IMG/VR virus record: IMGVR_UViG_3300046463_000423
Coordinates: 1-43,006 of that record
Origin: a virus
DNA length: 43,006 nucleotides
Reading direction: 5' to 3' (one strand)
The position numbers and the translations under genes are program-made. The notes beneath the pieces are model-generated. The model did no database searches. It was not told where the DNA came from and was given only the letters and a program-made list of their open reading frames with translations. Positions 1 through 6,740 of this stretch are shown here, piece by piece; the stretch's first letter is position 1, and every line of letters begins with the position of its first letter.

Positions 1-608
1 GCGCTGCCAATGCCGCCAAGTACGCGGCCCCCTTGCAAGCCGCATGCGATCGCTACTCGGTCAACACGCCTCAGCGTCTCGCGGCCTTCTTGAGCCAGGT
101 GGGCCACGAGAGCGCAGGTCTGTCGGCTAGTCAGGAGTCGTTCAACTACGGCGTGCCGGGCTTGATGGCGACGTGGCCGCGCAAGATGCCGTTCGCGCTC
201 GCCAACACGCTAGGCCGGCAGCCGAACGAGCCGTTTGTGCCCGTCGCTCGCCAGCAGCGCATCGCGTCGATCGTGTACGCGAACCAGTACGGCAACGGCG
301 ACAGCATGACGGGCGACGGATGGCGATACCGCGGCAGCGGCCTGATCCAGCTAACTTTTCACGACAACTTTGCCGCATTCGGCCATGACATTTCGCTCGA
401 TCTGGTGACGGCGCCTGACAAGCTGCGCGCCGATCCTGCGCTCTGCGCGTTGTCGGCCGGCTGGTTCTGGGTCGAGCACGGTTGCAACACGCTGGCCGAC
501 GCCGGCGCGCTCGATTCGATCACGCGCCGCATCAACGGCCCGGCACTCAAGGGCGCAGCAGAGCGCGCGGCGCTGTATGAGGCCGCAAAGCATGCGCTTG
601 GTATTTGA
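1..608 (+). CDS. Endolysin, GH19 chitinase/lysozyme-like (5' partial)
   Basis: The reading frame is open from the left edge (codons in phase from base 3), so the start lies outside the window. The visible ~200 residues carry glycoside hydrolase family 19 hallmarks: an early FLSQVGHESAGL segment with the catalytic-type Glu, and the RYRGSGLIQLTF segment typical of the substrate cleft. Family members cut the beta-1,4 glycan bonds of peptidoglycan at the end of the lytic cycle. A Rho-independent terminator follows directly. The holin-like and lipoprotein genes downstream fit a lysis region. No signal peptide can be judged because the N-terminus is missing. Confidence 0.9.
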   Translation, partial: AANAAKYAAPLQAACDRYSVNTPQRLAAFLSQVGHESAGLSASQESFNYGVPGLMATWPRKMPFALANTLGRQPNEPFVPVARQQRIASIVYANQYGNGDSMTGDGWRYRGSGLIQLTFHDNFAAFGHDISLDLVTAPDKLRADPALCALSAGWFWVEHGCNTLADAGALDSITRRINGPALKGAAERAALYEAAKHALGI

Positions 609-644
609 TCGGCTGAAAACGACCGTCAAATAGCCATCAAACAG

Positions 645-666
645 ACCGCCTTCTGGCGGTTTTTAT
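645..666 (+). terminator. Rho-independent terminator after endolysin
   Basis: Six-base stem ACCGCC/GGCGGT (645-650 with 655-660), loop TTCT, followed by a T-rich tail. It ends 12 bases before the next ATG, a layout repeated at many late gene boundaries here. Confidence 0.75.
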
Positions 667-677
667 ATCTTTCAAAA

Positions 678-1247
678 ATGACCGAGAACGCGCCAATCAT
701 CCCTCACGAACATCTGGTGCGCGCCACCGATGTTGAGATCGAGTATTACCCGGACCACTCGCCGCGTACCGAGTCGGCGACATTCCGCCATACCAAGGCG
801 GCGGGCCACAAGGCGGGGCTGCGTTGCGCGATCAGCGGTCAGCCGAACCCGGAATACCACCATCTATGGTGCGAATGGGCCGACGCGGACGCCGTTGATT
901 GGGTAGCCGTGAAGGCTATAGCTGTTGGCGAGATCACGGAGATTCCTGTTCTCGACCCAGTCACCGACCAGCCGACCGGCGAGACTTTCCCTGCCGAGCA
1001 ATCGGCCATTTGGATGATCTGTCGTATCACGGAACTACGCGGCTTCGACTGGCATGCGTTCGACCCGTCCAAGCCAGAGACATTCATCGATAGCCCGCAA
1101 AACATGCTTCCGCTGTCAGCGAAGTTCCACCGCTCTGCAGAACACGGCATTCATCACCGCAGTTTCCCAACGTTCGTTTTCCAAGGCTATCCTCGTCAGG
1201 CCGGATTCATTTTCTCGCCAGACGAGATCGTTTCTAGTCCGAAATAA
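678..1247 (+). CDS. HNH-like phage protein (hypothetical)
   Basis: A 189-residue protein with a treble-clef/HNH look: a Cys followed by an EYHHLWCEWAD block (about residues 50-73), then a NMLPLSAKFHRSAEHG block (about 138-155) with conserved-type Asn and two His. In HNH nucleases such His and Asn residues coordinate metal and activate water, but the order here is degenerate and activity is uncertain. No clear Shine-Dalgarno precedes the ATG, which lies just after the upstream terminator. It sits between endolysin and holin-like genes, where phages often carry inserted nuclease-like genes. Calling it an HNH-like structural relative is safer than calling it an enzyme. Confidence 0.6.
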   Translation: MTENAPIIPHEHLVRATDVEIEYYPDHSPRTESATFRHTKAAGHKAGLRCAISGQPNPEYHHLWCEWADADAVDWVAVKAIAVGEITEIPVLDPVTDQPTGETFPAEQSAIWMICRITELRGFDWHAFDPSKPETFIDSPQNMLPLSAKFHRSAEHGIHHRSFPTFVFQGYPRQAGFIFSPDEIVSSPK

Positions 1248-1252
1248 TCTGC

Positions 1253-1296
1253 TAAAATGAGCGAGCCGCAAAGGTGCTGATACACCAATGCGGCTC
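1253..1296 (+). promoter_or_regulatory. -10 element plus two-tier hairpin leader
   Basis: A TAAAAT -10-like hexamer (1253-1258; only a weak -35 at 1231) is followed at once by a perfect hairpin: 8-bp stem (1263-1270 with 1289-1296), a symmetric AA/AA internal loop, a 4-bp GGTG/CACC stem and a CTGATA loop. If transcription starts near 1264, the hairpin caps the mRNA for the zinc-ribbon/HNH-like gene at 1329. There is no T-run, so it is not a terminator. Confidence 0.6.
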
Positions 1297-1328
1297 TAAC
1301 CACCATCACTTTACTGGAGAAAGAAACG

Positions 1329-1946
1329 ATGGCTGATCGTCAGTATATCGCACCGGGCACCCCAATCAATTCATTCACGTATCTGGCTGAAGCGCCGGAT
1401 ATTGGGAAGGAGCGCGCCGTTTTAGCGCGATGTGCGTGCGGCAACGAGAAGGTCTTCCGTCTGACCTACTTGCGCAACGGGCACACGAAATCGTGCGGAT
1501 GCGCCCGAGGCAACGCAAATCGAAAAAGGACCACGCATGGGCATACGCCGCGAGTGGGTCGCAATTCGACGTATGCAGTCTATCGGGACATGCTAAGGCG
1601 CTGCACGAATCGAAATTATCGTGAGTTCCATCTTTACGGCGGTCGCGGCATAACAGTTTGCGACCGATGGATGGAAAGCTATGAGAATTTCTTGGCCGAT
1701 ATGGGCGAGCGACTAGATGGCATGACGCTTGAGCGGGAGCGCGTCAATGACGGCTATGGCCCTGACAACTGCAAATGGGCCACCTTGGAAGAGCAGGCCA
1801 ACAACAAACGAAATAGCGCATTCATTGAGCATGACGGGCGACGCATGACGGTCGCCCAATGGGCGAAGGAATTGAACGTCAATCCCTTCAAACTGTATTA
1901 CAGGCGCGGCAAAGGCTGGCCACCAGAGAAAATCCTCGCCCCGTGA
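1329..1946 (+). CDS. Zinc-ribbon plus YGGRGI-type HNH-like protein
   Basis: A 205-residue protein. The N-terminal half has CxCG (about residues 35-38) and CGC (about 56-58) cysteine pairs, giving a probable zinc ribbon. The middle has the phage signature YGGRGITVCDRW, then a DMG and a GYGPDNCKWAT..EQANN block; this family is commonly labelled HNH or homing-endonuclease-like. The C-terminus (MTVAQWAKELNV) resembles a small helix-turn-helix DNA-binding module. This order, zinc ribbon, nuclease-like core, DNA-binding tail, suggests a free-standing mobile endonuclease. A GGAGA ribosome site precedes ATG. It has its own leader hairpin and its own terminator, so it is a self-contained unit between lysis genes. 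Confidence 0.7.
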   Translation: MADRQYIAPGTPINSFTYLAEAPDIGKERAVLARCACGNEKVFRLTYLRNGHTKSCGCARGNANRKRTTHGHTPRVGRNSTYAVYRDMLRRCTNRNYREFHLYGGRGITVCDRWMESYENFLADMGERLDGMTLERERVNDGYGPDNCKWATLEEQANNKRNSAFIEHDGRRMTVAQWAKELNVNPFKLYYRRGKGWPPEKILAP

Positions 1947-1953
1947 AAGACAG

Positions 1954-1978
1954 AACCCCGCTTCGGCGGGGTTTTTTA
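1954..1978 (+). terminator. Strong Rho-independent terminator
   Basis: Eight-base stem AACCCCGC/GCGGGGTT with a TTCG tetraloop and a T6 tail. It closes the YGGRGI gene unit and lies 25 bases before the holin-like start. Confidence 0.9.
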
Positions 1979-2002
1979 TTGCCTATCCACTTTGGAGCAT
2001 CC

Positions 2003-2215
2003 ATGACCCAGAACTCAGCAGTTATCACAGGCGGCGTCGCTATCTCGACCGCTACTCTCATGCCCGCAGTTGAATGGGCGCTTGGCCTTGCATTTCATGT
2101 GCCGGTGCCCGCCAGCGTTTCGTCACTCGTTGCCGGCGTGGTGGTAGCTGGCGCTCACGCAGCCATCAACTACGTGAACGCGCGTTTGTCGTCCAAGCAG
2201 GCAGCCGCGCAGTAA
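2003..2215 (+). CDS. Small membrane protein, putative holin
   Basis: A 70-residue protein starting at the ATG preceded by GGAG (1994-1997). Hydrophobic segments at about residues 8-32 and 38-55 are separated by a short turn, and the C-terminus (NARLSSKQAAAQ) is polar, as in two-span class II holins that open the inner membrane for the endolysin. Its position downstream of the endolysin and just before a lipoprotein gene supports a lysis role. No family motif was recognised, so holin is an inference from size, topology and location; another small phage membrane protein is possible. Confidence 0.65.
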   Translation: MTQNSAVITGGVAISTATLMPAVEWALGLAFHVPVPASVSSLVAGVVVAGAHAAINYVNARLSSKQAAAQ

Positions 2216-2253
2216 CCATCCCGCCGCGCCGCGGCACTCTCTGGAACAATCCC

Positions 2254-2706
2254 ATGAAGAAGATTTTCGCCGCTCTCGCGGCAGGACTCGTTGCGCTCGC
2301 TCTCTCCGCATGCGCTGGCGCTCCGACGCTCACGTTCGCTCAACAGGTAAGCATCGCATGCGGCGCCGCCAACGGCGAGATTGCCATTCTGAAGGGCGAT
2401 GGCGTATTCACTGGCGGCGCAGAAAAGACGCTGACCGAGACCGTTCAGCCCGCAGTCGACAAGGTTTGCTCTGCCGGCGCGTCGGTTGCCAAACCGGACC
2501 TTCAATCGATCGTCAATGCGACGCTGCCGCTCGTGAAGTCGCTGGTAGATTCATCGTCGCTGTCGCCTGACAAGATCAGGGCTGCCGACGCCGCAATTGA
2601 TACTGGCGTGCTGGCGTTCAATATCGCGATCAGCCTTGCGCCGGCTGCCGCCGTTACGGCACCGGTCGCCGCATCGACACCGCTCGCTGGTGCGCCGCTG
2701 CAATGA
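2254..2706 (+). CDS. Phage lipoprotein
   Basis: A 150-residue protein with a classic lipoprotein signal peptide: MKK start, hydrophobic stretch and lipobox LSAC with the acylated Cys at residue 20. The mature part is Ala/Val/Thr-rich with two further cysteines (about residues 36 and 72) that might form a disulfide. It should be anchored in the envelope. Similar lipoproteins occur near lysis genes; a spanin role is possible but there is no Rz-like partner with a membrane anchor and coiled coil. Its stop overlaps the next gene's ATG (ATGA), implying co-translation with the DUF1353 gene. Confidence 0.75.
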   Translation: MKKIFAALAAGLVALALSACAGAPTLTFAQQVSIACGAANGEIAILKGDGVFTGGAEKTLTETVQPAVDKVCSAGASVAKPDLQSIVNATLPLVKSLVDSSSLSPDKIRAADAAIDTGVLAFNIAISLAPAAAVTAPVAASTPLAGAPLQ

Positions 2707-3092
2707 GCAAGTTCCTGACCGAATTGCAAGTCGAACTCATCAGTGACGCCACGAACAGTGGGCGAGGGACGTGGCGCCTGACTGCGCCGCTGATCTATGA
2801 CTCGGACGTAGCGGGGCGCGTGTTCGTCGTGCCGACTGGCTTCGAATCGGACTTTGCCTCAGTGCCTCGGCTGGCTATCGCGTTCGCACTGTGCGGCGAT
2901 AGCGCTCATGCTGCAAGCGTGGTGCATGACGCGATCTACTCCTATCATTGGGTCGATCGCGCAACCGCTGATGCGGTGCTTCGAGAAGCTGCGCTAGTCT
3001 CGGGTGTCCCGGCTTGGCGGGCCGCGCTTTTGTATTATGGGGTGCGGGTCGGCGGTGGCGGCTCTCACTGGAATGGCTCGGTCTCGGTCTAG
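2703..3092 (+). CDS. DUF1353 family phage protein
   Basis: A 129-residue protein with the signature of DUF1353: VPTGFESDFASVPR at about residues 43-56 and VHDAIYS at about 74-80, followed by an RATADAVLREA helix and a YYGVRVGG segment. The conserved His-Asp pair in the VHD motif suggests a metal- or catalysis-related site, but the family function is unknown. It is frequently found near phage tail/lysis ends. ATGA overlap with the lipoprotein gene shows translational coupling. Its last ~100 bases overlap the end of a leftward gene, so this is the rightmost gene of the late transcript before the strand switch. Confidence 0.85.
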   Translation: MSKFLTELQVELISDATNSGRGTWRLTAPLIYDSDVAGRVFVVPTGFESDFASVPRLAIAFALCGDSAHAASVVHDAIYSYHWVDRATADAVLREAALVSGVPAWRAALLYYGVRVGGGGSHWNGSVSV

Positions 3093-3332
3093 CGCCTCGC
3101 GCACAGCCTCCGGCACGCCAGCATGGATCGGCAGACCGTCAGCCTCATAGCTGACCATCTTGCCGATCTGTTCAAGTGCTCTTTGTGCCTTGATAGCCTT
3201 GTCGCGCCAGTAATCGTGCCGCTCCTGCAATTCTTCGAGAGAGCGCACGTATTCAACGCGCGAGTCGATCAACTGGCTGTTGACCAGCTCGCAGCGCGAA
3301 CTTAGCGGGCATTCATGCTCGGGCGGTTTCAT
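2994..3332 (-). CDS. Hypothetical protein with helical N-terminal half
   Basis: A 112-residue protein; the ATG at 3332 is preferred because GAGAGG lies 8 bases upstream. The first part has a CxxxxxC pair (residues 7-13) and then a long charged helix (LEELQERHDYWRDKAIKAQRALEQIG). The C-terminal third overlaps the DUF1353 gene tail to tail by about 100 bases, so either the two genes share coding sequence on both strands or the true stop region is tolerated late-gene read-through. No family recognised. It is the last gene of the leftward accessory cassette. Confidence 0.6.
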   Translation of the reverse strand: MKPPEHECPLSSRCELVNSQLIDSRVEYVRSLEELQERHDYWRDKAIKAQRALEQIGKMVSYEADGLPIHAGVPEAVREALDRDRAIPVRAATADPHPIIQKRGPPSRDTRD

Positions 3333-3371
3333 TGTCAATCCTCTCGCCATTGGCGACGATCAATCCGTACA

Positions 3372-3710
3372 TCAGTACGAGCACCACGCTCCTTTCCCGA
3401 TCACCGAAGTCTTCGTGACGAATTCTCGAATTGCCGCAATATCGTAGTCGTCCAGTTCGGCCGCCTGTTTCTCGCCAAGGATCTTGACGCAGTAGCAGCG
3501 GAATGCTTCGGCGTCGGTCGGCGCTTCAGCGTGCAATGCAGCGATGGCCGATGCGTCGATGCGATGCTGATCGTTACAATCATCGCAGTCCCGGCTTGCA
3601 ATCAGCCAACGTGATGTCAATGCCATAACGGCGTATGCGGCGCTTGACCAGTTCAGTTCGACCTTGTCAGCATCATCGCTAGCCCCATACGCTCCAACGT
3701 CGCAACCCAT
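3372..3710 (-). CDS. Hypothetical protein
   Basis: A 112-residue protein. The ATG at 3710 is chosen because GGGAGGAAGG lies immediately upstream; an in-frame ATG at 3734 lacks such a site. The sequence is acidic and cysteine-containing (CDDCND about residue 41; CYCVKILG in the middle), with a C-terminal DDYDIAAIREFV helix. No family recognised. It is one of six small leftward genes with strong individual ribosome sites between the lysis genes and attP, a typical place for non-essential or lysogeny-related genes. Confidence 0.6.
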   Translation of the reverse strand: MGCDVGAYGASDDADKVELNWSSAAYAVMALTSRWLIASRDCDDCNDQHRIDASAIAALHAEAPTDAEAFRCYCVKILGEKQAAELDDYDIAAIREFVTKTSVIGKGAWCSY

Positions 3711-3760
3711 CCTTCCTCCCGCGCTCTCGCGCACATCAATCAGCCCGCACTAGCGGCGCG

Positions 3761-3922
3761 TCAAGACCTGTTGCACCAAATCCAAATTACAACCGATGCG
3801 ACGATCACGATACCTGCGATAACCAGCGCGTCACCGGCCAATTCTCGCCCATCGGCCTTAGCACCTCCAACACGCACGGCTGCAGTCGCCGCCACTATTG
3901 CTGCTGTTGCCGCTGCGCTCAC
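3761..3922 (-). CDS. Small single-span membrane protein (53 aa)
   Basis: GTG start at 3922 preceded by a near-perfect GGAGGAAGG. The 53 residues have an Ala-rich N-terminus, a polar middle (GGAKADGRELAGD) and a C-terminal membrane span ALVIAGIVIVASVVIWIW ending in CNRS. The strong ribosome site and clean hydrophobic pattern argue for a real gene although it is very short. No family recognised. A single-span inner-membrane phage protein could serve in superinfection exclusion or lysis timing, but nothing in the sequence decides this. Confidence 0.55.
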   Translation of the reverse strand: MSAAATAAIVAATAAVRVGGAKADGRELAGDALVIAGIVIVASVVIWIWCNRS

Positions 3923-3957
3923 CCTTCCTCCTATCCTGCCATCCGGCAGTGCGTCAG

Positions 3958-4140
3958 TTAGCCCGCAGTCTGCGGCGCGTCCCTATCCTCAAATGTCAGC
4001 TTGAAGACAACTTTGCGCTTTGATGTGTCGACAAACGATTCGTGCGTCCATAGTTTGCCGTGTTTCTTGCTGCTGTAGCTCTTAGCGAAGTAGGCGAGCA
4101 CATCATCAAGCGACACTTCCTGATACACCGTTTCCATCAT
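3958..4140 (-). CDS. Hypothetical protein (60 aa)
   Basis: A 60-residue basic protein starting at 4140 (or the adjacent ATG at 4137), with GGGAGAG upstream. It reads as one alpha/beta unit: VYQEVSLDDVLAYFAKSY followed by KRKVVFKLTFEDRD. No family recognised. It lies between the membrane-protein gene and the DNA ligase in the leftward accessory cassette. Confidence 0.55.
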   Translation of the reverse strand: MMETVYQEVSLDDVLAYFAKSYSSKKHGKLWTHESFVDTSKRKVVFKLTFEDRDAPQTAG

Positions 4141-4171
4141 CTCTCCCGTTTATTCGAGCACCACTGGGGCG

Positions 4172-4780
4172 TCACTTCCTACCCCACCCCAAAGCAGCCG
4201 GCCTGCCGTACCCGGCATATTTTATCTTCAACCAATCTCGCGATCGACCCCGCTGATATGGTGAGTCCAACCGCTTTGCCACCATTCCTTCAAGGTCAAG
4301 GCTCTGCGCCTGCCCAAAGACAAAGTCTCCCGCACCCTGTATCCCACTTGCGTAAATCAGCGTTCGCGTATCGTCGAACGAGTCTCGCAGGCACTCCTTG
4401 CGCGCTAGCAGTGGCAGGGCTCGCAAGTCCTCATCGCCGATCGACAGCGCATCAAACACGTAGAGTCTGGCCGGGTCCGATCTTGCCGCCGCGCGGACGT
4501 TCTTCGGCGTCTTCGTGACGGCGCGCTGGCGAAGCCGTTCAAATGACGACCGGCCAGTGTCATCGTCGACGGTCAGTTCCGCGTCCCATACGAAGTCGCC
4601 GGGCACGCTTTCGACCGCCTTCACGACCTCGAAAAACGATCCGTTGAACAGGTTTCCATTGCGGCTCCAAAGCTTCACGTCCGCGCCAGCTTTGACGATC
4701 AGGCATCTAAACCCGTCGTACTTGAGTTCAAACAGCCAGTCAGGATCGGAGAACGGTCGCGGGTGCAGAGTCGCCAGCAT
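4172..4780 (-). CDS. ATP-dependent DNA ligase, adenylation domain only
   Basis: A ~202-residue nucleotidyltransferase of the LigD/phage ligase type. All core motifs are visible: FELKYDGFR with the AMP-accepting Lys20 (motif I), LWSRNG (Ia), WDAEL (III), LYVFDAL (IIIa), EGMVAKR (IV) and WLKIK (V). It should seal DNA nicks through enzyme-AMP. It ends soon after motif V, so the C-terminal OB-fold normally present is missing. The start at 4780 gives the usual PMLA-like N-terminus with GGA upstream; in-frame GTG 4801 and ATG 4852 are alternatives but overlap the preceding gene. Confidence 0.88.
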   Translation of the reverse strand: MLATLHPRPFSDPDWLFELKYDGFRCLIVKAGADVKLWSRNGNLFNGSFFEVVKAVESVPGDFVWDAELTVDDDTGRSSFERLRQRAVTKTPKNVRAAARSDPARLYVFDALSIGDEDLRALPLLARKECLRDSFDDTRTLIYASGIQGAGDFVFGQAQSLDLEGMVAKRLDSPYQRGRSRDWLKIKYAGYGRPAALGWGRK

Positions 4781-4793
4781 CAAATCCGAGGCG

Positions 4794-4982
4794 TCAATCA
4801 CGGTAGCGAGACGTCCATGCCCACGCAAGCGCCAGCCTGGCCCATGCATCATCTTTGGGACAGCCGGTCACGTCACATAAGTGCTCGAAGTCCTCGTCAA
4901 GAGTATGTCCGTGCTCGTTGCGCTTGCCCGGGTCAGGCAAAACGACTTCAAGGATCGCTTCAGGGTTGCGGTACTCGAACAT
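4794..4982 (-). CDS. Hypothetical acidic protein (62 aa)
   Basis: Starts at the ATG at 4982 with GGAGG seven bases upstream. The sequence MFEYRNPEAILEVVLPDPGKR.. is rich in Asp/Glu and ends with an aromatic helix (ALAWAWTSRYRD). No family recognised. Its stop lies 14 bases upstream of the preferred ligase start, so it is probably co-transcribed and co-translated with the ligase. Confidence 0.55.
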   Translation of the reverse strand: MFEYRNPEAILEVVLPDPGKRNEHGHTLDEDFEHLCDVTGCPKDDAWARLALAWAWTSRYRD

Positions 4983-4986
4983 GGCG

Positions 4987-5199
4987 TCACCTCCTTGTTC
5001 GCGGACCAGCATGAATCGGACCTTCGTCGTCGGCACCGATCGCGCGAATCCAATGGACACAGCCGCGATCCGGCATCGCCTGCACATACGGCCTACCTTC
5101 GTGCATGCAAAGGATGACCGCACCGCCTGCGCGCCACTCGGCGAAGTGCTCGCAGCCGATGCAATGGCGGTCGGTTGATTCGGTATTGAAAAGTCCCAT
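4987..5199 (-). CDS. Hypothetical small four-cysteine protein
   Basis: A 70-residue protein (ATG 5199; ATG 5205 also possible). It contains a CIGC pair (about residues 13-16), a Cys in VILCMHEG and a Cys in RGCVHW, spaced as in a small zinc-binding domain of the kind found in phage proteins of the C-x2-C...C...C type. Function unknown. It is the first gene of the leftward accessory cassette and lies just downstream of a promoter-like element at 5256-5284. Confidence 0.55.
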   Translation of the reverse strand: MGLFNTESTDRHCIGCEHFAEWRAGGAVILCMHEGRPYVQAMPDRGCVHWIRAIGADDEGPIHAGPRTRR

Positions 5200-5255
5200 T
5201 TGCATCCCGCTTCTGCGTTCTTGAGACAAGATACCACGGAGGAATCCGCGAGCCA

Positions 5256-5284
5256 ATAAAAATCCTGCTGCGGTATTGGTGCAA
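5256..5284 (-). promoter_or_regulatory. Leftward promoter for accessory cassette
   Basis: On the minus strand TTGCAC (5284-5279), 17-base spacer, TTTTAT (5261-5256). The spacer contains a degenerate copy of the phage operator (AATACCGCAGCAGGATT). A second degenerate copy, GATACCACGGAGGAATC, lies at 5230-5246. The spacing matches the early promoter modules elsewhere. Confidence 0.5.
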
Positions 5285-5463
5285 ATGACGTGTACCAGGC
5301 GCATTTGCTCGAAATGCTTGTCTGGCGCTGGTTTGCGAACGCCGGTACACTGGACCTGTACCAGAGACGGTATCTATCGATTGAGTGTGATGCAGAAGCG
5401 CGCCCATGTGCTGAGCGGCGTAAAAAGAGGGGTGCCGGAAAACTTCAGAGAGCAGATACAATT

Positions 5464-5492
5464 AAGCCGGCAACGGGTGCCGGCTTGCATGT
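5464..5492 (+). terminator. Hairpin in attachment region, possible terminator
   Basis: Nine-base stem AAGCCGGCA/TGCCGGCTT (5464-5472 with 5478-5486), loop ACGGG, followed by a moderately T-rich stretch. It could stop rightward read-through into the attachment region. Confidence 0.45.
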
Positions 5493-5566
5493 TTTCTTGC
5501 CTGATTTAATGCGACTGTACCAAATTCGTACCAATAGCCCGCAGAGCCTTATTCTATAAGGGTGCT

Positions 5567-5584
5567 TGGTGCCCAGGAGAGGAC
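5567..5584 (-). other. attP: attP core, identical to tRNA-Leu 3' end
   Basis: The minus strand reads GTCCTCTCCTGGGCACCA, the T-stem 3' strand, acceptor stem and CCA of a bacterial tRNA-Leu of the GCCCAGG...CCTGGGCACCA type. No tRNA body precedes it, so it is not a tRNA gene but the fragment an integrating phage carries to rebuild the tRNA. It lies beside the integrase and between two groups of repeated GTACCA motifs. Confidence 0.75.
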
Positions 5585-5635
5585 ACTTATCCGGTATCCG
5601 TTGACCGTCAAACCCTGATGTAACCGTGCTTTACG

Positions 5636-5652
5636 GATACTATCATGGTATC
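5636..5652 (+). promoter_or_regulatory. Operator upstream of integrase
   Basis: GATACTATCATGGTATC, a perfect-arm copy of the phage-wide 17-bp palindrome. Its right arm overlaps a TATCAT -10-like hexamer (5649-5654) for rightward transcription toward the integrase; the matching -35 is weak. Confidence 0.65.
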
Positions 5653-5729
5653 ATTTGGTCGAATTTAGAGTGCGACTGTACCAACTGCTGTACCAGGTGC
5701 AGTCGCCAAACAAAAAGGAACCGGAAAAC

Positions 5730-6740
5730 GTGGCCACATACCAGAAGCGCGGCGAGAGCTGGCGCGCAATCGTGCGCAAGGCGGGGCACAAGCCTGTGAG
5801 CGCATCATTCAACACCAAGCCCGAGGCGGTGGCGTGGGCGACCGCTACCGAGGCAAAGCTGAATGAGGGCGGTCAGGTTGTCGACGACAACACCGTGACC
5901 CTGCCGACAGTCTCAAAGCTATTGACTCGCTATGCCCTTGAGGTTAGCCCGACGAAGCGGGGCGAGCGGTGGGAGGTGATGCGGCTTGAAATGCTTGCCC
6001 GGAATTTTCAGGTCTTCCAGAAGCCGCTTTCCCGATTCTCTCCGCAAGATGTGGCTGATTGGCGCGATGACCGATTGCGCGTCGTTTCCGCTTCGTCCGT
6101 CAATCGCGAACTCAACCTTATTTCGGCCGTGTTCACGACTGCAATCAAGGAATGGCGCATGCCGCTCAAGGAAAACCCGGTGCATCTGATCCGCCGGCCA
6201 AAGAGCGCGCGCCCGCGCAAGCGCCGCGTCGATAACACAGAAATCCAGACGATGTGCAATGCGCTCGGTTGGGACATGAAGGCCACGCCGGAGATTTCCA
6301 AGCACCTGATCGCTTGGTCATTCGTCTTCGCCGTCGAAACGGCAATGCGCCGCGGCGAGATCCTGAACATTCGGCATCGCGACGTCAACATCGCCGAGCG
6401 CTATATCCATCTGCCTCAGACGAAGAACGACGACGCGCGCAACGTTCCCCTGTCCACGCGTGCCGTTGATCTGCTTTCGCTGCTTGCGAAGGGCCGGCCA
6501 GATGATTTTCTGGTGCCAGTGAATGCCGGATCATTCGATACCCTGTTCCGTGAGGCGAAAAAAAAGGCCGGATTGACCGACCTGCATTTCCACGACTCCC
6601 GCCGTGAAGCCGCGACGCGCATGTCCAAGTTGCTGCCGAACGTTTTAGAACTGTCGGCGGTGACAGGGCACAAGACCCTCAAGATGCTGCAAATCTACTA
6701 TGAGCCGAAGGCGACGGACATCGCCGCCAAGCTCGGCTAG
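5730..6740 (+). CDS. int: Tyrosine-family site-specific integrase
   Basis: A 336-residue tyrosine recombinase that would recombine attP with a chromosomal tRNA-Leu. Visible catalytic set: Arg in ETAMRRGEIL (about 207), Lys in LPQTKNDDARN (about 232), HxxR in HFHDSRRE (288-291), GHK His (about 314) and Tyr in QIYYEP (about 323). The N-terminal 60 residues (YQKRGESWRAIVRKAG) are the small arm-binding domain. The GTG at 5730 is preferred, with AAGGAA upstream; an in-frame ATG-less extension to 5655 reads through the repeats. Its stop overlaps the stop of the leftward excisionase-like gene. Confidence 0.93.
   Translation: MATYQKRGESWRAIVRKAGHKPVSASFNTKPEAVAWATATEAKLNEGGQVVDDNTVTLPTVSKLLTRYALEVSPTKRGERWEVMRLEMLARNFQVFQKPLSRFSPQDVADWRDDRLRVVSASSVNRELNLISAVFTTAIKEWRMPLKENPVHLIRRPKSARPRKRRVDNTEIQTMCNALGWDMKATPEISKHLIAWSFVFAVETAMRRGEILNIRHRDVNIAERYIHLPQTKNDDARNVPLSTRAVDLLSLLAKGRPDDFLVPVNAGSFDTLFREAKKKAGLTDLHFHDSRREAATRMSKLLPNVLELSAVTGHKTLKMLQIYYEPKATDIAAKLG

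Larger units (their letters stand above)
5291..5695. repeat. GTACCA repeats, candidate integrase arm-type sites
   Basis: TGTACCA or a one-base variant occurs at 5291-5297, inverted at 5343-5349, 5357-5363, 5516-5522, 5527-5533 (CGTACCA), 5677-5683 and 5689-5695. Two are in identical 12-mers GCGACTGTACCA (5511 and 5672), and tandem pairs are spaced 11-12 bases, about one helix turn. They flank the tRNA-like core on both sides, as arm-type sites of tyrosine integrases do. Confidence 0.6.

Noticed and set aside
5567-5584. A real tRNA-Leu gene
   Set aside because: Only the last 18 bases match; no anticodon or D-arm sequence lies next to it.
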